Notes under the pieces: model-generated
What the model saw: only the letters and a program-made list of their open reading frames with translations
The model's database searches: none
Told to the model about the DNA's origin: nothing
Program-made: the position numbers and the translations under genes
Shown here: piece by piece, positions 6,603-13,107 of the stretch
Position numbering within the stretch: position 1 is the first letter of the stretch
Layout: each line of letters begins with the position of its first letter
DNA from: Bacteroidales bacterium UBA1035
GTDB lineage: Bacteria; Bacteroidota; Bacteroidia; Bacteroidales; Dysgonomonadaceae
Direction: 5' to 3'
Length of the DNA stretch: 13,844 bases
Assembly (NCBI GenBank): GCA_002316835.1
Contig: DCEG01000053.1
Coordinates: 11,373 to 25,216 of the forward strand

Positions 6603-6603
6603 T

Positions 6604-7317
6604 ATGGAAGAAAAATTAAAACTATTTTTATGCGAAGATGATGAAAATCTTGGCATGTTGCTCAGAGAATATCTGCAGGCAAAAGGGTTTGAAACAGACC
6701 TTTTCCCCGATGGAGAAGCAGGTTTCAGAGGATTCGTAAAAACAAAGTACGACTTGTGCATTGTCGATGTAATGATGCCAAAAAAAGACGGTATTACGCT
6801 GGTTAAGGAAATCAGAACTATCAACACTGAAATCCCCGTAATATTTTTGACCGCCAAAAATATGAAAGATGACGTGCTGGAAGGATTCAAAGCAGGTGCA
6901 GACGATTACATTACCAAACCATTTAGTATGGAGGAGTTGGTACTTCGTATCGAAGCCATCATCCGTCGCGTGAAAGGTAAAAAATCAAAAGAACAGCAAG
7001 TCTATAAATTTGGTGAAATGACTTTTGATACACAAAAGCAAATCTTACAAATTGGCGACGAGCAAACCAAGCTTACCACAAAAGAATCGGAATTGCTTTC
7101 ATTGCTTTGCTCACACGCAAACGACATTTTGGAGCGCAACCACGCTCTGAAGCAAATCTGGGAAGAAGACACCTATTTCAACGCTCGCAGCATGGATGTG
7201 TATATCACCAAGTTGCGTAAACTATTGAAACCCGAATCAAACATCGAAATCATCAATATTCACGGGAAAGGATACAAACTGATTGTTCCTACTGAGGATG
7301 AAAGTGAAAACGCTTGA
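6604..7317 (+). CDS. rprY: OmpR/PhoB-type response regulator, RprY-like
   Basis: DNA-binding regulator phosphorylated by the adjacent kinase. The 237-aa product has a receiver domain at about 6-118, with acidic pocket E11/D12, phosphoacceptor D55 in IVDVMMPKKDG, T83 and K105 in ITKPFS. A winged-helix OmpR-type effector follows at about 135-230 and ends in RSMDVYITKLRKLLK and IHGKGYKL. It closely fits the RprY regulators of Bacteroides and Porphyromonas as I recall them, which have been linked to stress responses; no target can be read from this window apart from possible sites upstream of its own operon. It starts one base after the kinase stop and is followed 21 nt later by a strong terminator, so rprX-rprY is a closed two-gene operon. 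Confidence 0.94.
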   Translation: MEEKLKLFLCEDDENLGMLLREYLQAKGFETDLFPDGEAGFRGFVKTKYDLCIVDVMMPKKDGITLVKEIRTINTEIPVIFLTAKNMKDDVLEGFKAGADDYITKPFSMEELVLRIEAIIRRVKGKKSKEQQVYKFGEMTFDTQKQILQIGDEQTKLTTKESELLSLLCSHANDILERNHALKQIWEEDTYFNARSMDVYITKLRKLLKPESNIEIINIHGKGYKLIVPTEDESENA

Positions 7318-7338
7318 TCTCAAGTGAAATATATCGAA

Positions 7339-7365
7339 AAGCCGCTCAAACGAGCGGCTTTTTTT
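7339..7365 (+). terminator. Rho-independent terminator of rprXY
   Basis: GCCGCTC (7341-7347) pairs with GAGCGGC (7352-7358) across an AAAC loop, flanked by AA and followed by seven T. The AAAC loop is the same as in the rpsP terminator. Confidence 0.94.
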
Positions 7366-7398
7366 GTACTGTTGCGTGTGAAAACCAATGAATATAAT

Positions 7399-7406
7399 TA
7401 ACTTTG
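7399..7406 (+). promoter_or_regulatory. Candidate yicC promoter -7 box
   Basis: TAACTTTG fits the -7 consensus and is identical to the ahcY box. It lies after the first in-frame ATG (7388) but 14 nt before the ATG at 7421, so if it is used only the downstream start is translated. The -33 position (TGTG near 7377-7380, 18-nt gap) is weak. Confidence 0.5.
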
Positions 7407-7420
7407 TAAAAAACTATGAA

Positions 7421-8293
7421 ATGGTACATTCAATGACCGGCTACGGAAAAGCCGTTATAGAACTTCCGCACAAAAAACTAACTATTGAAATCAAATCACT
7501 GAACAGCAAGCAGTTCGATTTATTCACAAGAATTCCAATGCTCTACCGGGAAAAGGAGATCGGCTTGCGAAACGACCTGTCTAAAAAGCTCGAACGCGGT
7601 AAAATAGACCTTTCATTCACCGTTGAACATATTTCAAGAGATGTTTCTTCCACTATTGATCATACCCTGCTCAAGCAATACCATCAGGAAATAAAATCAT
7701 TGGCACAGGAAATGGAAATCGATGAACCGCAAGATTGGTTCAGAACGTTGCTCTGCATGCCGGATGTGATGAAACAAGATGTAGAAGAACTGAACGAGGA
7801 AGAATGGTCAGTCATCGAAAAAACTATCGAAAAGGCCGTAAATGAGCTTATCAGCTTTCGGATTCAGGAGGGGGAAATGCTAAAAAACATATTGATGGAG
7901 AAAATTTCAAATATCAGAAAATTATTGCAAGACATTGAACCTTACGAAAGTGAACGGATAGAAAAAGTAAAATCGCGTATCTACGACGGACTAGCCACTC
8001 TCGAAAATAAAGAATACGACGCCAATCGATTTGAGCAGGAAATGATCTATTACATTGAAAAATTAGATGTAAATGAAGAAAAATCACGCCTGACCAACCA
8101 TTTGGATTATTTTAACGAAACCCTAGATAATCAAAAATCACAAGGTAAAAAACTAGGATTTATCGCACAGGAGTTGGGACGTGAAATAAATACACTAGGT
8201 TCAAAATCTAATCATTACGAAATGCAACGTATTGTAGTTCAAATGAAAGATGAACTGGAACAGATAAAAGAACAAATATTGAATGTATTGTAA
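7421..8293 (+). CDS. yicC: YicC family endoribonuclease
   Basis: YicC proteins (YloC in Bacillus) were hypothetical for long and have more recently been described as endoribonucleases. The product here is 290 aa from the start I prefer, close to the roughly 287 aa of E. coli YicC. It begins MVHSMTGYGKA, the family's signature N-terminus, followed by EIKSLNSKQFD. The C-terminal domain has the other family signature, GFIAQELGREINTLGSKSNH, and ends in a helix-rich tail. The frame extends back to an ATG at 7388, but that adds eleven residues unlike the family and would place a promoter -7 box inside the gene. gmk follows after 57 nt that hold a palindromic stem-loop. The yicC-gmk order is common in Bacteroidota and other bacteria. 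Family call is very safe; substrate RNAs are unknown. Confidence 0.94.
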   Translation: MVHSMTGYGKAVIELPHKKLTIEIKSLNSKQFDLFTRIPMLYREKEIGLRNDLSKKLERGKIDLSFTVEHISRDVSSTIDHTLLKQYHQEIKSLAQEMEIDEPQDWFRTLLCMPDVMKQDVEELNEEEWSVIEKTIEKAVNELISFRIQEGEMLKNILMEKISNIRKLLQDIEPYESERIEKVKSRIYDGLATLENKEYDANRFEQEMIYYIEKLDVNEEKSRLTNHLDYFNETLDNQKSQGKKLGFIAQELGREINTLGSKSNHYEMQRIVVQMKDELEQIKEQILNVL

Positions 8294-8300
8294 ATGACAC

Positions 8301-8328
8301 GTAGAAACGCATGACCGTGCGTTTCTAC
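8301..8328. repeat. REP-like palindromic stem-loop between yicC and gmk
   Basis: The 11-nt arm GTAGAAACGCA (8301-8311) is an exact reverse complement of 8318-8328, with a 6-nt TGACCG loop. No T-tract follows (the next bases are AACAATC), so it is a poor terminator and probably allows read-through into gmk. GTAGARACGC-type palindromes recur as dispersed repeats in Bacteroidota and cyanobacteria in my memory, which suggests a small repeat insertion. Confidence 0.65.
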
Positions 8329-8350
8329 AACAATCATATATTTAACCGTT

Positions 8351-8911
8351 ATGTCAAAATTAGTTATCTTCTCGGCACCATCAGGTGCAGGAAAATCAAC
8401 CATCGTGCGCCACATGCTGGAACGAGATTTAAACCTGCAATTCTCTATATCGGCAACCAGCCGATTACCACGCGGTGAAGAAAAAAATGGGGTAGAATAT
8501 TTTTTCCTTACTCCACAAGAGTTTAAAGAACAAATCGCTAACGGCAATTTTCTGGAGTATGAAGAAGTATATCCCGATAAATTTTACGGCACGCTGAAAA
8601 GTGAAGTAGAGCGCATTCTTGCCGAAGGCAAAAACGTAGTTTTCGATATCGATTGCATTGGTGGACTCAACGTGAAACGAATATACGGCGAGCGAGCATT
8701 GAGTATTTTTGTGATGCCTCCGTCGGTAGAAGTGTTACGCGAACGCTTAGAAAAACGCGGAACCGACTTGCCGAAAGTTATAGAGAAACGCCTGGCCAAA
8801 GCCGAATACGAAATAAGTTTTGCTTCGCAATTCGATTTAGTTGTGATGAACGACGATTTCGACAGAGCAAAAGAAGAGGTTTACACTGCGATAAAAGAGT
8901 TTATAAAATAG
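8351..8911 (+). CDS. gmk: Guanylate kinase
   Basis: Cytosolic enzyme that phosphorylates GMP or dGMP to the diphosphate with ATP, an essential step in guanine nucleotide supply. The 186-aa product is of normal length. The P-loop is SAPSGAGKST at residues 8-17. The GMP-binding stretch SATSRLPRGEEKNGVEYFF (34-52) corresponds to the family's SATTRxPRxGExxGxxYxF. FLEYEEVYPDKFYGT (67-81) and DIDCIGG (99-105) match the remaining nucleotide-site motifs. The lid and C-terminal helix carry EKRGTDLPKVIEKRL, with basic residues as expected. It follows yicC by 57 nt and has no clear promoter of its own, so it is probably co-transcribed. The next gene is not nadD, which I recall as the usual downstream neighbour in related genomes. 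Confidence 0.97.
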   Translation: MSKLVIFSAPSGAGKSTIVRHMLERDLNLQFSISATSRLPRGEEKNGVEYFFLTPQEFKEQIANGNFLEYEEVYPDKFYGTLKSEVERILAEGKNVVFDIDCIGGLNVKRIYGERALSIFVMPPSVEVLRERLEKRGTDLPKVIEKRLAKAEYEISFASQFDLVVMNDDFDRAKEEVYTAIKEFIK

Positions 8912-8981
8912 AAATCAGAAGTTGGAAGTAAAGAAATAAAGAAGTTAATTTCAAAACATTTTACTATACAAGTCGAACCAT

Positions 8982-9905
8982 ATGAATCGCTTAAAATTAT
9001 CACTGTTATTTATTGCTCTTTTTATTCCGTTTCTCCTTTTCTCAACAGAAATAAAGAAAGAGAGCCGCGTTTTTGCCGTAAAAGACAATCAGGAACTGAA
9101 AATGGATATTTATTCCATCGATTCGGTTTTTACGGCAAAACAACCCTGCCTTATGTTTGTTTTCGGCGGAGGGTTCAAGGAAGGGACACGCGACGCGGAA
9201 CTCTATGAAGATTATTTCGATTATTTTGCAAACAAAGGCTTTAAGGTGGTTTCAATCGATTACCGATTGGGCATGAAAGGACAGAAAGCGCCGACTATTT
9301 TCAACAATAAACCGTTGCAAATTGCCATAGCTATGGCAGTTTCCGATATTTATTCTGCAACCAACTATTTACTTCAACATGCCAATGCATTAAATATCGA
9401 TCCATCGCAAATTATCATCAGCGGATCCAGTGCAGGAGCAATGACTGTTCTTCAAGCCGATTACGAAAAGCGCGACCATCGGGAATCGGCTAAGGTCTTG
9501 CCGAACGATTTTCAATATGCGGGAGTTATCGCTTTTGCCGGATCTATTTTCAGCAAAGAAGGAACACCTTCTTATGATCTAAGGCCGGCTCCTACCCTGT
9601 TTTTCCACGGAAGCGGCGACAAACTGGTACCCTATACTCAAACCCGATTCTTCAAATTAGGAGTTTTTGGTTCTAAACCCTTGGCAAAGCGATTCAAAGA
9701 ACAAGGTTATCCTTACACATTATATACGATGGAAAGTATCGGGCATGATGTATCGGAGTATCCGATGAAAGATTTCCTGCCGGAAATTGAGCAATTTATC
9801 CAGGATTTTGTTTTCGATAAAAAACAATGGATGCTGGATATCAATTTAAAGGACAAACTTCGAAAATCGGACACGTCAACCAATCCAGGGAATTACTACG
9901 ACTAA
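8982..9905 (+). CDS. Secreted alpha/beta hydrolase, esterase-like
   Basis: The 307-aa product begins with a clear signal peptide (basic MNRLK then a hydrophobic run to about residue 21), so it acts in the periplasm or outside. The hydrolase fold shows an oxyanion-hole segment VFGGGFKEG (60-68), where a typical esterase would have HGGG; a nucleophile elbow GSSAG (148-152) with Ser150; a likely acid Asp213 in GSGDKLVP; and His255 in GHDVS. The complete catalytic triad suggests an active carboxylesterase or deacetylase, for example on acylated polysaccharides or small esters, but the substrate cannot be inferred. It lies 70 nt after gmk with no clear promoter or terminator in between, so it may ride on the yicC-gmk transcript. 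It occupies the place where nadD is often found in relatives. Confidence 0.86.
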   Translation: MNRLKLSLLFIALFIPFLLFSTEIKKESRVFAVKDNQELKMDIYSIDSVFTAKQPCLMFVFGGGFKEGTRDAELYEDYFDYFANKGFKVVSIDYRLGMKGQKAPTIFNNKPLQIAIAMAVSDIYSATNYLLQHANALNIDPSQIIISGSSAGAMTVLQADYEKRDHRESAKVLPNDFQYAGVIAFAGSIFSKEGTPSYDLRPAPTLFFHGSGDKLVPYTQTRFFKLGVFGSKPLAKRFKEQGYPYTLYTMESIGHDVSEYPMKDFLPEIEQFIQDFVFDKKQWMLDINLKDKLRKSDTSTNPGNYYD

Positions 9906-9936
9906 ATCGGCTGATACTCAATGGTATTTCAGTAGA

Positions 9937-9959
9937 TATTCGCTTCGCGTAATTCGTCG
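9937..9959. repeat. Short dispersed repeat, copy 2
   Basis: Second copy of the 23-nt element at 1370-1392, in the same orientation, 21 of 23 identical and sharing the TATTCGCTTCGCGT core. This copy is entirely intergenic, between the secreted hydrolase and the BASS-type transporter. The rest of this 136-nt gap shows no full TAnnTTTG box and no terminator that I can find. Confidence 0.55.
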
Positions 9960-10013
9960 TGTAGGTGAAACACTGTCCCGAGTAATAATTCCTCCAACAC
10001 AATTGAGTAACTA

Positions 10014-10035
10014 TTGAATTACAATCGAATTACAA
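10014..10035. repeat. 11-bp tandem duplication just before the transporter gene
   Basis: TTGAATTACAA (10014-10024) is followed directly by TCGAATTACAA (10025-10035), one base different, and then by a degenerate third start, TTGAAC, that runs into the ATG at 10042. The unit equals about one helical turn. It may be replication slippage or a pair of regulator half-sites in the leader. Confidence 0.5.
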
Positions 10036-10041
10036 TTGAAC

Positions 10042-10938
10042 ATGCAAAAATTCTTAGAAAAATACCTGCTCATTATAGCAATGGTTACCGGAATAACGTT
10101 TCACAAACAGCTGTTCGTTTTCAATCCGATTATTCCCTACTTGCTATCGTTGATGCTTTTCGTCACGTATTGTCGTGTGACGTGGAATGAAGTACGATTG
10201 ACAAAATTTCATTACATCCTACTCACCATTCAATACGTAGGAAGCGCCATCGTGTACCTCCTTCTTAAACCGTTTAACGAAATTCTGGCGCAGGCCGTAA
10301 TGATTTGCATTCTTACCGCCACGGCCACATCGGCGCCCGTAGTTACGGGAATTTTGGGTGGAAGCATCGCGACCGTAGCGGCTTATACCATTCTGAGCAA
10401 TTTATTGGTAGCATTTATGGCGCCGTTGTTCTTGTCCGTTATTGGAAGCACCAACGAACACGTGCCCTTTTTCGCATCGTTCTGGTATATTTTCCAAAAA
10501 GTAATGCCTATCCTGCTTGTTCCTTTCGTGTTAGCACTGCTGCTTGCAAAAATATCGCCAAAAGCTCACCGGAAAGTGCGCGGCGCACAAATAGTTTCGT
10601 TTTATTTGTGGGCAACGGCACTAACCATTGTTATAGGTAACGTAACGCAATTTGTTCTGGCACATAACGATGGAAATTATTCGCTGGAGCTTACTATTGC
10701 CGGAATCACGCTCGCGGTCTGCCTGATGCAATTTATCTTTGGACGAAGGATCGGTTCCCGCTTCGATAACACCATTGCCGGAGGGCAAAGTCTCGGACAA
10801 AAAAACACGGTACTGGCGATATGGCTCACGCAAACCTATCTAAATCCGCTGGCTTCGCTTGGCCCGGGATTGTATGTATTGTGGCAGAATTTAGTAAATT
10901 CGTGGCAAATTTGGAGAAAAACAAAAAAGACGATTTAA
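10042..10938 (+). CDS. Bile acid:sodium symporter (BASS) family-like transporter
   Basis: The 298-aa product is hydrophobic through most of its length with eight to ten likely membrane segments. It carries segments typical of the BASS/SBF fold: ATATSAPVVTGILGG at about 94-108, on the loop between the two crossing helices of the first half, and AGGQSLGQKNTVLAIWL near 246-262 followed by NPLASLGPGLYV in the second half. The family moves organic anions with sodium; bile acids, pantothenate, pyruvate and 2-keto acids are all known, and the substrate here cannot be assigned. I use ATG at 10042; a TTG two codons upstream is open but falls in the tandem repeat. It is the first of a same-strand series, 19 nt before the VOC gene, and no clear promoter box was found upstream. 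Confidence 0.85.
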   Translation: MQKFLEKYLLIIAMVTGITFHKQLFVFNPIIPYLLSLMLFVTYCRVTWNEVRLTKFHYILLTIQYVGSAIVYLLLKPFNEILAQAVMICILTATATSAPVVTGILGGSIATVAAYTILSNLLVAFMAPLFLSVIGSTNEHVPFFASFWYIFQKVMPILLVPFVLALLLAKISPKAHRKVRGAQIVSFYLWATALTIVIGNVTQFVLAHNDGNYSLELTIAGITLAVCLMQFIFGRRIGSRFDNTIAGGQSLGQKNTVLAIWLTQTYLNPLASLGPGLYVLWQNLVNSWQIWRKTKKTI

Positions 10939-10957
10939 ACAAAATAACTGAATAAGT

Positions 10958-11341
10958 ATGAGAATAGATCATTTTGCACTGTATGTAAGCGATTTAGAAG
11001 CTACAAAAGACTTCTTTGTCAACTTTTTTGGAGCAACCTCAAACGAAATGTACCACAATCCAAAAACAGGTTTAAAGACTTATTTTCTATCATTTGAAGG
11101 TAATTCGAAACTTGAAATAATGACAAGGCCTAATCTCACCAAAACTGAAAAAGATCTATATCAAAACGGTTATATTCATTTGGCATTCAGTGTTGGCAGC
11201 AGGGAAAAAGTAGATAATCTGACCAACACATTAGAAGAAAACGGCTATCGTGTAATTAGTGGCCCTCGCGTTACCGGCGACGGTTATTACGAAAGTAGTA
11301 TTCTGGGGCCCGAGAACAACCAGATTGAAATAATTGAGTAA
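10958..11341 (+). CDS. VOC family (glyoxalase-fold) protein
   Basis: The 127-aa product is a single-chain vicinal-oxygen-chelate protein with two beta-alpha-beta-beta-beta modules. It starts MRIDHFALYVSDLEATKDFF, typical of the family. The putative metal ligands are H5, E53 in LEIM, H74 in HLAFSV and E124 in NQIEIIE, the same pattern as glyoxalase I and fosfomycin-resistance enzymes, so it could be an active metalloenzyme. GPENNQIEI replaces the common DPDGNxIEL ending. No resistance or detoxification role can be claimed from sequence alone. It lies 19 nt after the transporter and 26 nt before the acetyltransferase, inside the same probable operon. Confidence 0.88.
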   Translation: MRIDHFALYVSDLEATKDFFVNFFGATSNEMYHNPKTGLKTYFLSFEGNSKLEIMTRPNLTKTEKDLYQNGYIHLAFSVGSREKVDNLTNTLEENGYRVISGPRVTGDGYYESSILGPENNQIEIIE

Positions 11342-11367
11342 CTTATCATTGCGAGAGGAATTCCGAC

Positions 11368-11937
11368 ATGCAAACCGAAAAACAAAAGGCTCAGGCAGGT
11401 AAATTATACGATGCTAACTATGATGTAGAACTCATTGCTGAACGCGCAGCTTGCAAAGAGCTGTGTTTCGACTACAACCGGCTTCGACCATCACAAACGG
11501 ATGAGAAAAGGGAAATTCTCACTAAACTTCTTGGTAAAACGAGAAAGAATTTTCAAATTGAACCGCCATTCCATTGCGATTACGGATACAACATTGAGAT
11601 TGGAGAGAACTTTTATGCCAACGTGAACTGTGTAATTCTCGATGGAGCTAAAGTTACTTTTGGTGACAATGTGTTTATTGCCCCAAACTGCGGATTTTAT
11701 ACAGCCGGACATCCGCTGGAAGTGACTCTCCGAAACCGTGGACTTGAATATGCTTATCCCATTACCATTGGGAACAATGTGTGGATTGGTGCTCATGTAT
11801 GTGTTTTGCCCGGTGTGCGCATCGGTGATAACACGGTTATAGGTGCCGGAAGTGTGGTCACTAAAGATATTCCGGCAAATGTAGTAGCTGTTGGAAACCC
11901 TTGTCGGGTAATTCGTAACTCTGAATTGGATAGCTGA
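11368..11937 (+). CDS. Hexapeptide-repeat O-acetyltransferase, maltose/galactoside type
   Basis: Transfers acetyl from acetyl-CoA to a hydroxyl of a sugar or related molecule in the cytosol; the family works as trimers. The 189-aa product has the MAT N-terminal helical region (about 1-60, with RLRPSQTDEK) and a left-handed beta helix at about 70-180 built of hexapeptide turns such as ITIGNNVWIGAHVCVLPGVRIGDNTVIGAGSVV. Catalytic His115 sits in YTAGHPLE, followed by the extended loop typical of Maa and LacA. It ends in AVGNPCRVIR as the family does. An AGAGGA-like Shine-Dalgarno (AGAGGA at 11354-11359, 8 nt before ATG) is unusually good for this window. The neighbouring acyltransferase-3 gene could work on the same kind of glycan, but that is inference. 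The exact sugar cannot be told. Confidence 0.92.
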   Translation: MQTEKQKAQAGKLYDANYDVELIAERAACKELCFDYNRLRPSQTDEKREILTKLLGKTRKNFQIEPPFHCDYGYNIEIGENFYANVNCVILDGAKVTFGDNVFIAPNCGFYTAGHPLEVTLRNRGLEYAYPITIGNNVWIGAHVCVLPGVRIGDNTVIGAGSVVTKDIPANVVAVGNPCRVIRNSELDS

Positions 11938-11958
11938 AAAAAACTATAAAGTAAACAG

Positions 11959-13104
11959 ATGTCAAAAATCTCATCAGCAACATATGCGGACTCCAAGCCG
12001 CATTACGAAATATTAAACGGATTACGAGGTGTAGCAGCACTCATGGTAATTTGGTATCACGTATTTGAGGCCTTTGCCACAAGCCCCATTGACCAGCGAT
12101 TTAATCACGGATATTTGGCGGTAGATTTTTTCTTTATCCTTTCCGGTTTCGTTATCGGTTATGCTTATGACGACCGATGGAACAGAATGACAAAAAAAGA
12201 TTTCTTTAAACGCCGGTTAATCCGTTTGCATCCCATGATTGTTATGGGAACGGTTTTGGGTGTTATCACATTTCTGATACAAGGCAGCGAACAATGGAAC
12301 GGTACCAAAGTTTCCATTTCTATGGTTATACTGGCCATGATTCTCCATCTTTTTCTTATTCCCGCCGCACCGGGAACTGGAGCCGAAGTTCGTGGCAATG
12401 GCGAAATGTATCCACTTAACGGACCTGCCTGGTCCTTGTTCTTCGAATATATCGGAAACATTCTCTACGCACTAATTTTGCGTAAACTATCAACAAAAGT
12501 TCTTACCGTATTGGTTGTGTTGTCTGGAATGGGGTTGGCTTCGTTCGCCCTATTCAATCTTTCGGGTTTTGGTCATTTAGGTGTGGGATGGTCTATGTTG
12601 GATTATAATTTGCCTGGAGGTTTTTTACGATTGCTGTTTGCGTTTTCAATCGGCCTGCTGATGTCGCGTAATTTTAAACCGATAAAAATTAAAGGCGCTT
12701 TTTGGATTTCGGGATTAGCAATTGTTGTTCTTCTTTCCATACCGTATATCGGCAACGGCGAATCTCCCTGGATGAATGGTTTATACGATGCAGTATGCAC
12801 CATCGTTATTTTTCCGATACTTGTTTACATTGGCGCCTCGGATAGAACAACCAATAAAACCACAACCAAAATGTGCCGATTTTTGGGAGACATCTCCTAT
12901 CCGCTCTACATGGTGCATTACCCGTTTATGTACCTGTTTTATTCGTGGATTTGGAAGAATGGACTCACTTTCGCTCAAACCTGGCCGGTAGCTTTTGTAT
13001 TGTTTTTCGGAAATATTGTATTGGCTTATTTGTGTTTGAAGTTATATGACGAACCTGTGCGCAAACACTTAACAAAGAGGTTTTTGTTGGTGAAAAAATC
13101 ATGA
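11959..13104 (+). CDS. Acyltransferase-3 family membrane protein
   Basis: Integral membrane O-acyltransferase of the OafA/YrhL group, which moves acyl groups (usually acetyl) across the membrane onto surface glycans or other acceptors. The 381-aa product has about ten hydrophobic segments. The N-terminal signature ILNGLRGVAALMVIWYHVFE contains the conserved Arg23 and His34, and YLAVDFFFILSGFVIGY follows. The mid-region NGPAWSLFFEYIGN matches the family's conserved W-S-L-x-x-E stretch, and DEPVRK near the end fits the usual ExPxR ending. There is no extra SGNH or other domain, so it is the minimal form. It starts 21 nt after the hexapeptide acetyltransferase and ends 3 nt before the HD gene, which argues for a shared transcript. 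The acceptor is unknown. Confidence 0.92.
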   Translation: MSKISSATYADSKPHYEILNGLRGVAALMVIWYHVFEAFATSPIDQRFNHGYLAVDFFFILSGFVIGYAYDDRWNRMTKKDFFKRRLIRLHPMIVMGTVLGVITFLIQGSEQWNGTKVSISMVILAMILHLFLIPAAPGTGAEVRGNGEMYPLNGPAWSLFFEYIGNILYALILRKLSTKVLTVLVVLSGMGLASFALFNLSGFGHLGVGWSMLDYNLPGGFLRLLFAFSIGLLMSRNFKPIKIKGAFWISGLAIVVLLSIPYIGNGESPWMNGLYDAVCTIVIFPILVYIGASDRTTNKTTTKMCRFLGDISYPLYMVHYPFMYLFYSWIWKNGLTFAQTWPVAFVLFFGNIVLAYLCLKLYDEPVRKHLTKRFLLVKKS

Positions 13105-13107
13105 GAA

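Noticed and set aside
8301..8328. Rho-independent terminator between yicC and gmk
   Set aside because: The stem is strong but no T-tract follows and gmk has no clear promoter, so it is listed as a repeat-like palindrome.
10958..13104. Antibiotic-resistance cassette (VOC fosfomycin/bleomycin type plus a hexapeptide acetyltransferase of the Vat/Cat type)
   Set aside because: The acetyltransferase has the maltose/galactoside features, the VOC protein has no specific resistance signature, and no mobile element surrounds them.
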